From Chromera velia (Eukaryota > Sar > Chromeraceae), in contig JAHBMJ010000048.1 of assembly GCA_018398765.1 (NCBI GenBank), positions 7,319-58,648 of the forward strand: DNA of 51,330 nt, written 5' to 3'. Within the stretch, counting starts at the first letter, position 1. Every line of letters starts with the position of its first letter. The translations under genes and the position numbers were made by a program. The notes below the pieces were generated by a model that ran no database searches, was not told the origin of the DNA, and saw only the letters and a program-made list of their open reading frames with translations. Of the stretch, positions 13,281 through 24,362 are shown piece by piece.

Positions 13281-13384
13281 AAGTGAACCTGTTTTTGAAC
13301 CTGTTTTTAAAATTTTGAACCTGATTCAGGTTCATTACTTCGAAGTGAACCTTGAACCTTGAACCTTTTCCTAGCACTAATTTT
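13281..13384 (-). repeat. right inverted terminus
   Basis: The reverse complement begins AATTAGTGCTAGGAAAAGG and continues with GGTTCA-type units, matching the left end at 10484-10612 with spacing differences. Confidence 0.6.
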
Positions 13385-13396
13385 AATAGCAAGAAA

Positions 13397-13397
<1 letters not shown>

Positions 13398-13428
<31 letters not shown>
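13398..13428. repeat. (AT)n microsatellite
   Basis: TA dinucleotide run just outside the inverted-terminus element and before the retroelement repeat. Confidence 0.9.
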
Positions 13429-13430
<2 letters not shown>

Positions 13431-13466
13431 CACTGTTAGAAGCACTGTTCTATTGCTTATATAAAG

Positions 13467-13762
13467 TAAAGTATAGTTTTTAGAAGGAGATTAGGCTACA
13501 GGTACTTCACTGCGCCATACCTTCTTTCACGGTCTTTGTCTTTGTGACTGTCCGATGCAAAGACGCTTCACTCTGACAGACTAGCTGAAAGAAGACGTCT
13601 GGTTTGGGTCAATCACAATGGTCGTACACACTTCACGCACATGCACTAATTGATTTTTGTGGTTGCATGCGCGTGCGCGCAGATTATTTTCACTTACGTG
13701 TGCATACGTTTGACCGCGAAAAGAGATACACACGTGACGCCAACAGCTTTGAGTGACGGAGT
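13467..13762 (-). repeat. 296-bp direct repeat, copy at 3' side of retroelement
   Basis: It runs from TAAAGTATAG to GTGACGGAGT and matches 17476-17771 over its full length with roughly ten differences (about 96 percent identity by eye). It includes a CG-rich GCGCGTGCGCGC patch. No hammerhead core (CTGATGA with GAAA) was found on either strand by eye. Confidence 0.9.
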
Positions 13763-13789
13763 GCATGCTGACACACATGGAGGAATGAG

Positions 13790-13838
13790 AAGCTGTTGGC
13801 GTCACCGGGCCAACATGGCCTGGCGACACCAACAGCTT
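13790..13838 (-). other. 49-nt hairpin at 3' end of retroelement
   Basis: Inverted repeat with arms of about 22 bases (13790-13811 and 13817-13838) and a five-base loop. Three mismatches occur, some of which can pair as G-U in RNA. It lies between the last RT fragment and the 3' direct repeat. The arm core AAGCTGTTGGCGTCAC also recurs inverted within the end of each direct repeat. A role in RT template recognition is speculation. Confidence 0.65.
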
Positions 13839-13842
13839 CCAA

Positions 13843-15647
13843 TCATGTATGCACCCACCATGCAACAGGCAAAGGAAGACGAAGCAACATATAGAAGATA
13901 TCCCTTGTACTGCTCAAGCACACTTCGCGCGAGTATCCAAATCTGCCGAGCTCTTCGATCAGATCTCTCATAGTGTACTCAAGCAGTTCCCTTGGGCCAA
14001 CACAATACATCATTGCACGCAGAAAATGACCACGCAACACCCTCCTCTTCAACTTGCTCGAGTGCACACATGCAGCGTGCATGTATCTCGGCAAAGGTGC
14101 TGCTGGTCTCTTTGGCGTGCAAAATACTCTTCCAGTTCTCTGACAAGCTGTCAAGTGAAACTGGAGAAAATCGTTCTTCTCTTGTTTCACCAATAGACAT
14201 GTGGGCGCATAAAAATGAGGCTTCAGGAACATAGAAAAGAGGGGGATTTCTTCCAACGTCAATGCCTTTTGGTGCCGCACGAGTACAAGCTTATCATCAA
14301 TCCATCGTGCAATCACCATATCTTTCGTTTGCAAAGACTGAATCCCTCTCTCCCTTGCCCACTTCCTCTCTTTGCAGGCAGCATAGAACTGCGTGCCACC
14401 CGGAGACACTGGTGCACCCTGAGGTTATCCTTCTTTTTGATGTAAATAGTGTTTGCCAACCCGAATGCAACACGTATCAAAATCAAGCTTCAACAGCTTG
14501 GGCAAAACTTCTAATGGCAACACAGCCGAATGCACAAACTTGAATAAGGAGGAAAAGAATGGCATCGGACAAACATGAACAGATGGAGCAACGAACCGCC
14601 CCCCCCGGGGTCTGCTCCGGCGGTGAAACACTCGATCGCAACAGCCACGAGGGAAACAGACAAACCGCGCACGCTTCTGCTCATGCACCTCACGAATGCA
14701 TGCATTCAGCTCATTCAACACCTCAGCACGTGGACAAGAAGGAAAAAACTCCTTAATGTCTTCCACCCGTATTGATACACGCAGATCGTCTCCCGATCGA
14801 GCCCCCGATTGACCAGCCTGCCACGCCATGTATTGATCAGGCGACAGATCTGACGCTGAGGCATTGAACCTGTCAACCGCAGCAGTGAACTGATCAAAAG
14901 AAGTCAGTGTTGCATACGGCGACAAGAAAGAGGTCAAAAGATTCAAAGCCCGACAGACAGCAGAAAGAACCCGCTTCCAAGCATGGTGAAAGTACGAGGA
15001 GAAGGGTCGGTACTTCATGTCCTTCCAGCTTGCTGGGGGTCTCCCCGTCTCATCCCATGACTTTCTTTTCGGCAGGGCCACACCTACCCCCTACTGATGC
15101 GTCTTCTTCCCTTTCGGAGGAAACGCTACAGCGACATCACTCAGAAAGGGAGGACGCTGAGGCTGAAACCACTGATCTCTCATTCTCGCATTTCCTCTTC
15201 TGATAAAGCAACAAAAGCCTTTGACTGCAAAAACAATTTTGAGATACCGTGCCTATACGCATTCGGACACAAGAAGGTCAAATCTCCTTTCGATCAATCT
15301 CCCAACACGATAAACAACGACTTCTGAAGGTAGCGAACCAACCTGCCTGGTGGTGAAGGGAATGGGGGCAAGAAAGCATCATCAGCCCTCATCACCTCCT
15401 CCACTGCACCCTCAAACATGCCCCTCCATTCACCCATGCACCCTTCAAGTAATTCATTTCTTGCACAGACGCTCCCCTGACTGCTGCCCGGCAGGCGCGC
15501 AACAATCCTTTTTACTTCTTTAAATTTCTGCATGCCTGCACAAACTCTTGGGCACTGCACAAGAATTAACGGCGACTTGCAGTTCCACAAGGAAGGCAAA
15601 CCCAACGCCTCCCTCAACCGAGGGGAAGTCGACAGCAGAGCACACAC
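13843..15647 (-). pseudogene. reverse transcriptase of the retroelement, broken by stops and a frameshift
   Basis: Three open pieces. 15647-15294 is the linker, in the same frame as the nuclease ORF. 15081-14425 holds the RT fingers (KYRPFSSYFHHAWKR) and motif A, VEDIKEFFPS. 14409-13843 holds motif B, PQGAPVSPGGTQF, motif C, ARWIDDKLVLV, and the thumb region. Pieces two and three share one frame and are separated only by the TAA at 14425-14427, directly before motif B. Pieces one and two are in different frames. The Asp of motif A and the Asp-Asp pair of motif C are intact, so the catalytic residues survive while the reading frame does not. Best read as a fairly young dead copy. Confidence 0.75.
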
Positions 15648-15650
15648 ATG

Positions 15651-17333
15651 TCATTGACCTTCACAGTACGCCAAATTAAACTGCCGAATCAACTCCTTGC
15701 ATGCACAATTATCTTTCCTCAGTGGATCAAACTCTGCATCCTTTTCTGTGGTGGCCAACGATGCTTCCTTCTCATTTGACAAAAGTCCGAGCAGCGTCGG
15801 CGGCCTTGCCGTGCGAACTCTCAAACGAAGGGCAAAAGGCAGAGCAAGCGAAGAGAAAAATTTTGATAAACAGTGACGCACCGTCCGAAGCACAGGCGCA
15901 AATAAGACATTCGGCATCCTGAAGTCAAAGGCAGGAACTGAAAACCAAACTTCAGGCAGACTCCATCCTTTTACTTGACACAGCGACCTGACATTTCGAA
16001 TAAACAATCTACGAAAGAATTCTACATCAGCATTCGCGACTTTCTGCCTCACTGCAGCAATCAGATCTCTTCTATCTACCATCAACTCTCTCAACAGCTT
16101 CTCTGACCTCTTCCTCCTGCCTAACAACACCCGCAGCCAGAGATGGTACGCAAGTGCTCCCACCCCCGATCCCGCCCCCACTCTATCTGCCTGAACAACA
16201 AAGTCTCTCTTTTCCCACCCTTTTGCTGGCACTTTCACAATTATGTCCTGAAGAGACTGAGGACACAGCGGGCGGAACACCCTCCTCTTCCTTCTCTTCT
16301 TCTCCTTCTTCACACTGCAGTCCACACCGCCTGTGCCTCGATCATTTCCAGGATCTTTACCCTGCACCGGTATACAGATCATAGATTCATCCTTCCTCCA
16401 CGGATTGCCTTTCACATTCAGTGGCGGCCTCAACTGCAGTATAGCCAATGCTTCTGTTGCCAACAACAACTTTTTTGACGTCCAACCATGCTCATCAGCC
16501 ACCCGGCAGACCGGCAACAACGTCCACAGATGCATCGTCTTCTCATTGAACACTTCATACAGACGAGGCGCAGACTTCGCATGTCTGACTCCCCGACGCG
16601 TCGATACATACGCAGCATTCACATGCCCTTTATTTCTGATCACTCCTCCCTGCCCAGTGCATCCAATATACGGTCTTTTACGCATGAATGGACAAAACAT
16701 CATGTACAACACATTCTTCTCATTCGACCACGCTTGAGTCGGAACTCCAAATGCTTGCAGACGATCACGCACAGACTTGAGATAGAAAACAAACTTGGTC
16801 GGGCAAACATCCAACCACCGTTCTGACCACTCAATAAACAAAGAATCAGCCGCATCCAGCAGCAGCCGCTGGACGTGTCGAAACCTCCAGAGTGACGCAC
16901 CTGAAGGGTCACCCCGGGAGTCAGCAAGTTCCAAGTGGCGCTGCACTTTAATCTCCACTTTCCCTCCACCTGCAAACCGAGACAGCGGCAATTCCAGCGA
17001 TAAAGCACAATGACAACGCCACACACACTCAAGACACACAGGGCATATCACCGCCATTCGATCATGGAGAAGCTGCAGCAAGAATGACCTCAGAGTACCC
17101 AGATGGAGGAAGACCAGAGACAACGGGTCCTTCTGTCTCCACTCAAAACAGCATCCCTCTGAGAACGAGTAGTCGGAGAACAGAAGCACTCCAAGCCTTT
17201 GGAGCTCTTCTATCATCCTCCACAGTGCCCGGCTTGTTGCCGGGATCCTTACAGCCCAAGGATCGAGCACATACTCCAGCCTCGCAGTAGAGCTCATCCC
17301 AGCTCCACAGAACCCGAGCACACAACCCTGCAA
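15651..17333 (-). pseudogene. retroelement ORF with Cys-rich motif and GIY-YIG nuclease
   Basis: Open frame of 560 codons. Residues 97-109 form a Cys-rich motif, CPVCLECVWRCHC, possibly zinc-binding. The GIY-YIG domain lies at about 205-310: LYMM with Tyr210, PYIGCTGQGG with YIG at 222-224, Arg233, His237, then TEALAILQLRPPLN with the catalytic Glu at about 294 and the terminal Asn at 306. All key residues of the fold are therefore present. The 250 residues after the domain are basic and run toward the RT. It ends at a TGA at 15651-15653, and the same frame stays open beyond it (15647-15294), so the stop splits what was probably one polyprotein. The annotated first Met is only the first in-frame start; the true start is unknown. 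Confidence 0.75.
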
Positions 17334-17475
17334 AGACAGAACCCGTAGACCAAACCTGAAGTAGCTGAAAGCTGAAAGAAGGGATCTGAAAGAAGGAATC
17401 TGAACAGAAAACCGAACTCAGACTGAATAAACTGCTGCGATGTGATCTTTCCTACAGGAACTCACAACGCTAAAC

Positions 17476-17771
17476 TAAAGTATAGTTTTTGGAAGGAGAT
17501 TAGGCTACAGGTACTTCACTGCGCCATACCTTCTTTCACGGTCTTTGTCTTTGTGACTGTCCGATGCAAAGACGCTTCACTCTGACAGACTAGCTGAAAG
17601 AAGACGTCTGGTTTGAGTCAATCATAATGGTCGTACACACTTCACGCACATGCACTAATTGATTTTTGTGGTTGCACGCGCGCGCGCGCAGACTATTTTC
17701 GCTTACGTGTGCATGCGTTTGACCGCGAAAAGAGACACACACGTGATGCCAACAGCTTTGAGTGACGGAGT
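17476..17771 (-). repeat. 296-bp direct repeat, copy at 5' side of retroelement
   Basis: Same orientation and length as 13467-13762. The first ORF of the element begins about 140 bases inside it on the minus strand, so this copy would carry the promoter if the element were active. Confidence 0.9.
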
Positions 17772-18982
17772 ATGTGGCAGCATGCGTTTTAAGCCTGGTT
17801 TTAGACTTAGTCTAGTGTTGTGATAGTAATAAATAAGCATCATTCAACAGCACTCTAAGTATAAACATCAATTTACGAATGTATTATATAACTAGTGATC
17901 TCTATTATATATATTGGAGTGATCTATTATTTTCTGTGTATATAAGTAGAATATTTAATGTATCTATATATTTTCAATAAATATATTAATTATGATTAAA
18001 TTATAATCATGAATTAAAATTGAATAATTAAAATAGAAAATTAACTAGCTTATAGTAACTATTACTATTAGTATATTAAAAGTTCAGTGCCACCTAGTAG
18101 TGCTAAAGTGCTACTATGATAAAAATAAATAATTAATTTATCTTTTAAAAATCAAACAACAATTAAAACCATGAAAAATCTTAGAAAAGTCTTAAACAAA
18201 CAACTAGTAATATACACATATTATATGATATCAAGCCTAGCATCAAGCTGAGCATGGCAGATTGAGGTAATAAACCGGCATAGAAACTTGAATGAAGACT
18301 TTTTTATGCAGCGTGATGATGCATGTGATCCTAGCTTACTCTACTGAGCATATGTGAGCTCGGTTTGTGAAGCTTTTTCTTCAACAGGACTCTTCTCTGT
18401 AGTCTAAAAATGCTCAAAGAGAAATGCTATGAAAAGGAAAGAACTTTGCTCCAAAGTTTCATCCAGATCTTGAAGAATCGGCAAATGAAAGGAACCAAGG
18501 CCTCCAAAGTGCTTGCAAGTTTGTCTTTAGCTGATTGAGATGAGAAAAAGGCAGCATGTATGCGGACTCGAGTGGGAGACGGGATATAGCAGGGAGCTCA
18601 GGGCGATCGAAGTCAGAGAGAGACTGATCATCGAGTTGGACGATGCATGCACGTGAAGTTTGCATTAAGAGTCCGGAAACACTGCATGTCATTTTTGAAA
18701 CGAGTTAGATCTGGCTGTGTCTCCCTTCACTGTGCATGACTGTTCTGCTCTCTCAATCTTCACGTCGAGCATCTCTCTCGGCAGTTATTTCAGTTGACTC
18801 CGGCTTGCCACATGCACTCTCTTTCCGTCATCTGTCCTTAATTCTTCTTTTCCTCCCTCTTTCCGTCATCTGTACGTAATTCTTCTTTTCCTCCCTCTTC
18901 CCGTCATCTGTCCTTAATTCTTCTTTTCCTCCCTCTTCCCGTCATCTGTCCTTCATTCTTCTTTTCCTCCCCCCGTCTCGCC

Positions 18983-19013
<31 letters not shown>

Positions 19014-19021
19014 GAAGTCTC
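17772..19021. other. AT-rich stretch, then pyrimidine repeats, no gene
   Basis: 17772-18430 is AT-rich with many TATATT stretches and no ORF of note. 18830-18970 contains tandem copies of a roughly 50-base unit (TTCTTCTTTTCCTCCCTCTTCC, then GTCATCTGTCC). A (CT)n run sits at 18987-19015, just 3' of the J-domain gene stop. Confidence 0.6.
18823..18972. repeat. tandem repeat of about 50 bp, three copies
   Basis: Repeated pattern of CCGTCATCTGTCC, TTAATTCTTC, then TTTTCCTCCCTC, with small variations between copies. It lies in the 3' flank of the J-domain gene. Confidence 0.7.
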
Positions 19022-20197
19022 TCAATAGTCCCTCTCGTAAGAAGCAGAGGCAGACTCTCCGTCTGTGCCCTGTCGAGAGCCATCCAGGGCAGCTGCGACA
19101 GAGCGTTCCCGAGGCTCCTCGTCCTGTCCATTGTTCTGCCTGCAAACAAAAAAAGAATGTCAGAGTCAGTACCGCTGCATTAAATGTGCTCCCTGTCAGG
19201 CGGATCTCAATTGACCCTTTTCATCCCTGCAACTGGTGTCCGCGCATGCATGAAAGCACACACGGTCCAGCGACAAGAAGCCTCAAAGAGAAGCACGTGA
19301 CTGCTCAATTTGTCATCGATGGATCGACAACGCTTTTGCAGTTGTTTTTTCGTCAGTCATCCGAGAACAACCGACAGAAACCAGAACGCAACGACTCCTC
19401 CGTCTGCATGCCGGAAAGGCGGAGAGACTCGACGCCCCCCAAACACCCAAACAGCCGAACCAACCCATGCACAGGGTGCATGGGCTGGTATCCCGCATGT
19501 TTTTGGTATCCTGGCAAAGCATGTTGCAAGCCAACGTCAGCTGTAAACAAGGGGTACCGCAATAGCCCCACGCTTTAAAACACTTTCATACAGAAGGACC
19601 GCCCTGACCTTAACGTCGCTCTCTGTGTCCACATGGAGGAGCTCCCAGAGGCAAGAAGGTGATCCGTTTCGTCCCCGCTGCAATTGCACACAAGAACATT
19701 CCAAGCATGCAGGACGCAGCTCAGATAGGCGTTATCATGCAGCAACATATCAAGTGATCAAAGGAACTCTGAGTGTTGCAGCTCGCACAATGCCTTGCTC
19801 TTTTGACAAGAGTGTGGAAAGGTATGCTGCAAAGAAAAACAGAAACGCAGCGATCAGCAAGGACTCCAGCGCAGAAGAACGCTGCCAGGGAAGTTCGCTC
19901 ATACAAGTGACTCAGCCACCAAAACCCGCGTACCTTGCGAAGCTGTTGCTGTCAGAACCTAGATTTTGTTGTTGCACGGTGCAATTGCGGTCGTGGTTTC
20001 TGATTCTGATTCTGCAAGGACAATTGATAATCATGCAGGATTTGAGAATTGTCATGGGGACCAGGGCATGAGAGACGATAAGACGAGATACAATACACTA
20101 GTAAAAAGCTTGACAGAGCATGCAGAAGAATTGTCAAGGCATGACAAAACGCGCGCGCGTGTGTGTAAGTCTCTCTAGTTCTCTCTCTTTCTCTCTC

Positions 20198-20257
<60 letters not shown>

Positions 20258-20778
20258 TGTGTGCGCTAGGTAGGTGTGTGTGTGATTCTCTCTCTCTCTC
20301 TGTCTCTGTCTCTGTCTCTTTCTCTGTGTGTGCGTGTGTGCGTGTGTGCGTGTGTGCGTTTGTGTGTGTGTGTGTGTGTGTGTTGTCACTTCCCCATCCA
20401 CCCACAAGCACCTCGAAAAAGCACACAAAAAACCATCCGACAGGCTCTGACAAATAGATGTGGCAGCACGTTTCTGAAGTGAACTCGGAGACACGCAGAA
20501 TTGCGCAGAGACAGCTAGAGAGAGACTCTGACTGTCTTGTCATTCGACAAAAAGGTTCTCCTTCAAGCCGGGATCGATCATGTCTTGTAGCTCATCTGAC
20601 CTGGTTCCAACCGTTCCTGCCGAAGGTGTTGCAGTAGTTGTCAGAGACCCCAGGGTTTCACCGCCAGTCCTGCTGCTGCAAAGAGTGGAAGCCTCCGAGG
20701 GCCTGCAGAAATGGATGCGCCCCCACCAAGGCGGACTTCAATTTGCATGACGTGTGTGTGTATGTGTATGTGTATGTG

Positions 20779-20810
<32 letters not shown>

Positions 20811-23237
20811 AGTGAGTGTGCATCTGTATGGCCCAACGTGCAAGTAAGTTCACACAGACGTCATTTGCTGTCGAGGATCCTGCTGCCACATGATGGAGAA
20901 AAACAGGAATGAAAAGACAAAAAGAAGCGATTTCAAAAGCAGACATGTGCGCATGCTAGTTGTAATTCAGATGTACGTGTATGTGACCGTCACGGGAGAA
21001 GAGGGGTTCTAGACTCTCGGTTAGTAGATTGTTTCTTCACGCAGAGTATCCTTCCCTCATCCCCGCTTTGGACTGTGTAGGGTTGTGAAGAAGAGACAGA
21101 CACAGTGCAAAAAAATGGATCAGGACCCAGACAAAGAAAGCAGCTAGAATTGATACGAGGAGATGCGGCGAAGACAAACGACCAGTCTGTCCAACCTCAT
21201 TTTGCGAGTCGCGCTTAGCGCTGAGTACGAATTATGATCCTCTTTATCAGATTACCAGTCGCATGGAGCAAAAAGGAACTGAAGCTGCCCCCCCCACAAG
21301 TTGCCGACTGACCGTTTCTTAAAGAATACAAGGAGCTCCTCGGTCAAGCAGAGCGCCTCCCATCCGACCACCCGGGCCAAGGTAAGGCAAGAAGGTCCCT
21401 TGCAGATGAAGACAGCGAGGCTCGCGGTCTCACAGATGCCGGCAGCCAAGATGAGGAGGCCAAAAAAGCTCTTACACGACTGCACGCACTCGCACACAGA
21501 AGCACATATCTCTAACATAAAGCTGCATGCACTCGATCCGATTGAGAAAAAGAAATGGATGTCACGGTCATTTGTGGATAAGCAAACATGATGTCTGTCT
21601 GCAGTCTCTGACCTACACTCATGCGTGCGTATGCAGCTGTGTCTGCATGTAGGTTCTCTTCTCCGCCTCTCATCTTTAATTGTCAAATCGTACTTGTTGC
21701 CTTACCCACCTGTCTGAAAGGCCACACCGAGCATGCTGAGAGCCGGCGGCCGGCGTGGATCACCAAGAGGAGCGCGACCATGCCCTTCCAGCACAACATT
21801 GACTTTCTTTCTGCAGTTTGAAATTCTGTGCTGTGTCATGCTGCCCAGCAGAAGCGGCTGCAAGTACGGCTCTGCAGAAACCTGTAGAAGCGGAGGCTCG
21901 GCAGAAACGTTTCATCCGCTTCTGCGATCGCTTGAGTTGTCAGTAGAGAGAGCGCAAGGCCGTCGTAGGGCTCAATTCCCCCACTAACTCCATCACTACC
22001 GACGAGACCCCAGAGCACGCAGATCAATGTCGGAAGAAACATTGTCGGCGTCTTCAGAACGGAGTCGCACATTGTGAACAGGCGAGTTCGGAGACGCGTC
22101 GGGAGAGCGTGTGAGCGGCAGATCAGCTGCAATGGACCACCGAAAAGCAGAAAGCACAGCCAGACGATGGAGTAGTAGTCGAAAGTCAGAACACCTTGAA
22201 GTGCACCCAGGACCTGCTCCATTCCACTTGTGTGGACGAGAATTGGTAGGGAGAGGACCAGCGTGGTTACCAGTTTCCCCATGAACACTGCCTTCAGGAG
22301 AGCGCACCTCCGCGACAGCCTGTCCGTTCTCCTGCATCCTCCAGCAGACCTGCAGTTGCTCTGCGGCTAGATTCCCGGCCACACAGGTGGGCAGTCCCGT
22401 CAGTGCGTTGAGTGTCTCGCTCTGGCGCTGCTTCCCGTACGTTTCAGCTGAAATAGGGCCAGCAAACGAGGGAGCAGGCGGAGGCTCTGCATCGGCAGGG
22501 AGCCACATGTGTTCGATCTCCTGAGGGCCCTGAGCGTCACCCCCCTCCTCTGTACTGTGGTCTCTGCCCGTGAAGTGCAGACAACAGAGAACCAGACTGT
22601 CAATGAAGCAGCGAAGCAAGAAAAGGAGACCTGCCCAGCATGCTTCCAGCAAACTGCGCACCCCGTATACACCGATGGCTACTTGGTACATGATCGCAAA
22701 GATCAAGGAGGCCAGCAACCAAGAGACCAGCAAGTCGCTAGCTTTGCAAAAAGCCGCAGTCCTGCCTACCTGCCCATTGTCGTCCCGCATGCACTCTTCC
22801 GTCAGCGATGTCAATATGTTGCTCTGGATCTTCAGGTCGTCAGCAGTGTCTGCCACCGCCCTGCAGATCTCTTCCACCTCTCCTCCCGAGAACACTTTCA
22901 AGCGCGAAAAGCAGAGCGCCGGTGTTTGGGCCAGCTCCTCTTTTGCTGCATTGAGTCGTTTCTGTTTTTCGTCACTGCCCCCCCTGTCCGGGTGGTATTG
23001 GACAGAGAGACGTCTGTAGACGCGAGAGAGTGTCTTAGGAAAGTTGGAGCTCCCCACCAGACTGCCTTCCTCAATCATCCCAAAGAATACCAGGTGTGCA
23101 AACAGGTGCAAGAAGACGAGCACGAAAACGTGCCTTGACTTGAAGCAGTGCACCAAAGACAGCAAGGCAAAGACCTGAGCGGTGTTGCGCAGAAAAGCGA
23201 ACCCGTGCAACACGAACAGCTCCTCTGCGTCGTCCAT
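19022..23237 (-). CDS. J-domain (DnaJ-like) multi-pass membrane protein
   Basis: Probable Hsp70 co-chaperone anchored in a membrane. Exons on the minus strand: 23237-22350, 22291-21868, 21810-21710, 21479-21313, 20702-20601, 19677-19609, 19139-19022. All junctions agree in phase and the total is 623 codons including the stop. Two TM segments (about residues 16-54) precede the J domain; HPD is at about 82-84 within [15 protein letters not shown]. More hydrophobic helices follow (about 169-220, then several in exons 2-4). The C-terminus is Ser/Thr-rich and acidic, ending SYERDY. ATG 23237 has a good context (TCAAAATGG). Introns 1 and 2 are only about 58 and 57 bases, far shorter than the others, and intron 1 was chosen for phase, so it is the weakest junction. 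The first exon's frame also stays open to 21996, but that reading loses the TM pattern. Confidence 0.8.
20176..20395. repeat. (CT)n/(GT)n compound microsatellite
   Basis: Alternating CT and GT runs in the intron between the J-domain gene exons at 20601 and 19677. It yields repetitive open frames in several registers that are not genes. Confidence 0.95.
20746..20814. repeat. (GT)n/(TA)n microsatellite
   Basis: GT-rich repeat in the intron just upstream of the J-domain gene exon that starts at 20702. Confidence 0.9.
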
Positions 23238-24362
23238 TTTGAAGCCAAGCCCGGATACAAAAGAAGACAGCAAGTCACCAGAGGTTCTCCTGTTTTAATG
23301 GTGAGTATATATTTGCGAGCCTTGGTGCACAGAATCCCATGAACCATTGATCTTATTCCCTTAATATACGTACATATATTTGATAGGCCCTGGCCCTTGC
23401 ATGAATTGTGACCATAGATCGAGTCGGTACTGCATGCATGCATGTGATATCTGTGTGAGTTTGTGTTTTTTTTCTCTTAATTGCATGAATTAATTCGATT
23501 TTTTTTTTCTTTTGAAATTAGTTAATTGTTTTTGTCAAAAAAAAAAAATCTGAGAGTGGTCTAGGCGCTCTCATCGCGCGCACGCGTCGACGACGACGCA
23601 AAATGTGAGAGCAAAGTGTGGCAAACTATAAACTATAAGCTGTTGATGTCTATGCAAGTCAGTGTGTGTCCCGACACTTTTCGTGTGTCACGGTGTGTGT
23701 CGGCATTAGTCGGCATGTGTATGTGTGTAGTTACCGGGAGGGTTGGCAGTCTATTTACAGAAAGTGAGAGTATTCTGCAATGAATCTACACGTATATAGG
23801 GCCCGGAGTCACAATCACAAGGATTTACTGATGTCAATTCAAAGAGCTCTGCTAATAAAAGAAGTGCTGCATCAAGTATTCAATGCCATTACGTTGATTT
23901 TTTTAATTGCACTGTGTGACACTATATTTTACTTAATTAATTCTGCTCTAACATGATATCATTTTTTTTTTCCTTTTTAAAAAACGCTACATAGAAACGT
24001 TTTAAAACACTTATTATATTAAGCACTATTTTTTACAAAAAAAAATTTAAAAAAAGAAAAATGTGTTCTTTTTTGGTACTAGTAGAATAGTGTAAAATTA
24101 TGCTGGGAATAGTGAGATTTTACTAGTAGAATAGTGAGAATAGTAAGATATTCTCACTATTGCAACTATTCCACTCAAACCTTTAGCCCACAGATCACTA
24201 TATTTTGACAAACATTTTGATAAGTTTAAAACTCATACGCATCTAGGTAGTATACATGCAAAAACTGGTCTCGGGTACTCATATATATACATTACCACTC
24301 TCAAAGTTGCGCGCATGTATAGATCGATCGATATTCATGCAGGATGATGCGATGTCCACGCA
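23238..24362. other. 5' flank of J-domain gene and AT-rich island
   Basis: From about 23450 the sequence is AT-rich with long T and A runs. A partial internal repeat occurs around 24080-24170 (ACTAGTAGAATAGTG appears twice, with inverted TATTCTCACTATT nearby). No gene-like ORF. The island resembles those at 10.2-13.4 kb, 32.8-33.6 kb and 45.2-46.1 kb. Confidence 0.6.

Larger units (their letters stand above)
10484..13384. mobile_element. AT-rich element with inverted termini, non-autonomous
   Basis: The left end (10484 onward) reads AATTAGGGCTAGGAA followed by AAAAGGTTCA and repeated GAACCTGTT units to about 10612. The right end (13281-13384) is the inverted counterpart: GAACCTGTTT units, then TGAACCTTTTCCTAGCACTAATT. 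About 2.9 kb lies between. The interior is AT-rich with several poly-A/poly-T runs and two GC-rich islets (about 10915-11020 and 11520-11610). No ORF has transposase features, so it looks like a non-autonomous or decayed DNA transposon. Target-site duplication was not clear by eye, so the exact ends are provisional. Confidence 0.55.
13467..17771 (-). mobile_element. Penelope-like retroelement, decayed copy, nuclease before RT
   Basis: A 4.3-kb unit bounded by two 296-bp direct repeats in the same orientation, with coding sequence on the minus strand between them. The order from the 5' side is a Cys-rich segment, a GIY-YIG nuclease, a linker and a reverse transcriptase. Penelope-like elements are the established group combining a reverse transcriptase with a GIY-YIG nuclease and LTR-like direct repeats. 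Usually the nuclease is C-terminal; an N-terminal position is known in the permuted Naiad/Chlamys clade. The copy is broken: in-frame stops at 15651-15653 and 14425-14427, plus a frame change between 15294 and 15081. Assignment to the permuted clade is inference from domain order. Confidence 0.8.

Noticed and set aside
13467-13762. Hammerhead ribozyme in the retroelement repeat
   Set aside because: No CTGATGA plus GAAA core in either strand by eye. A covariance-model search would be decisive.
15701-16826. Plus-strand ORFs across the retroelement
   Set aside because: Antisense shadows of the GIY-YIG ORF, which has all family residues on the minus strand.
20175-20543. Cys/Val- and Thr/His-repeat ORFs
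   Set aside because: Products of CT/GT microsatellites in an intron.
21996-22290. Continuation of the J-domain frame as a soluble tail
   Set aside because: The overlapping frame gives clear transmembrane helices and leads by phase into five further exons; the continuation is Arg/Ser-rich shadow.
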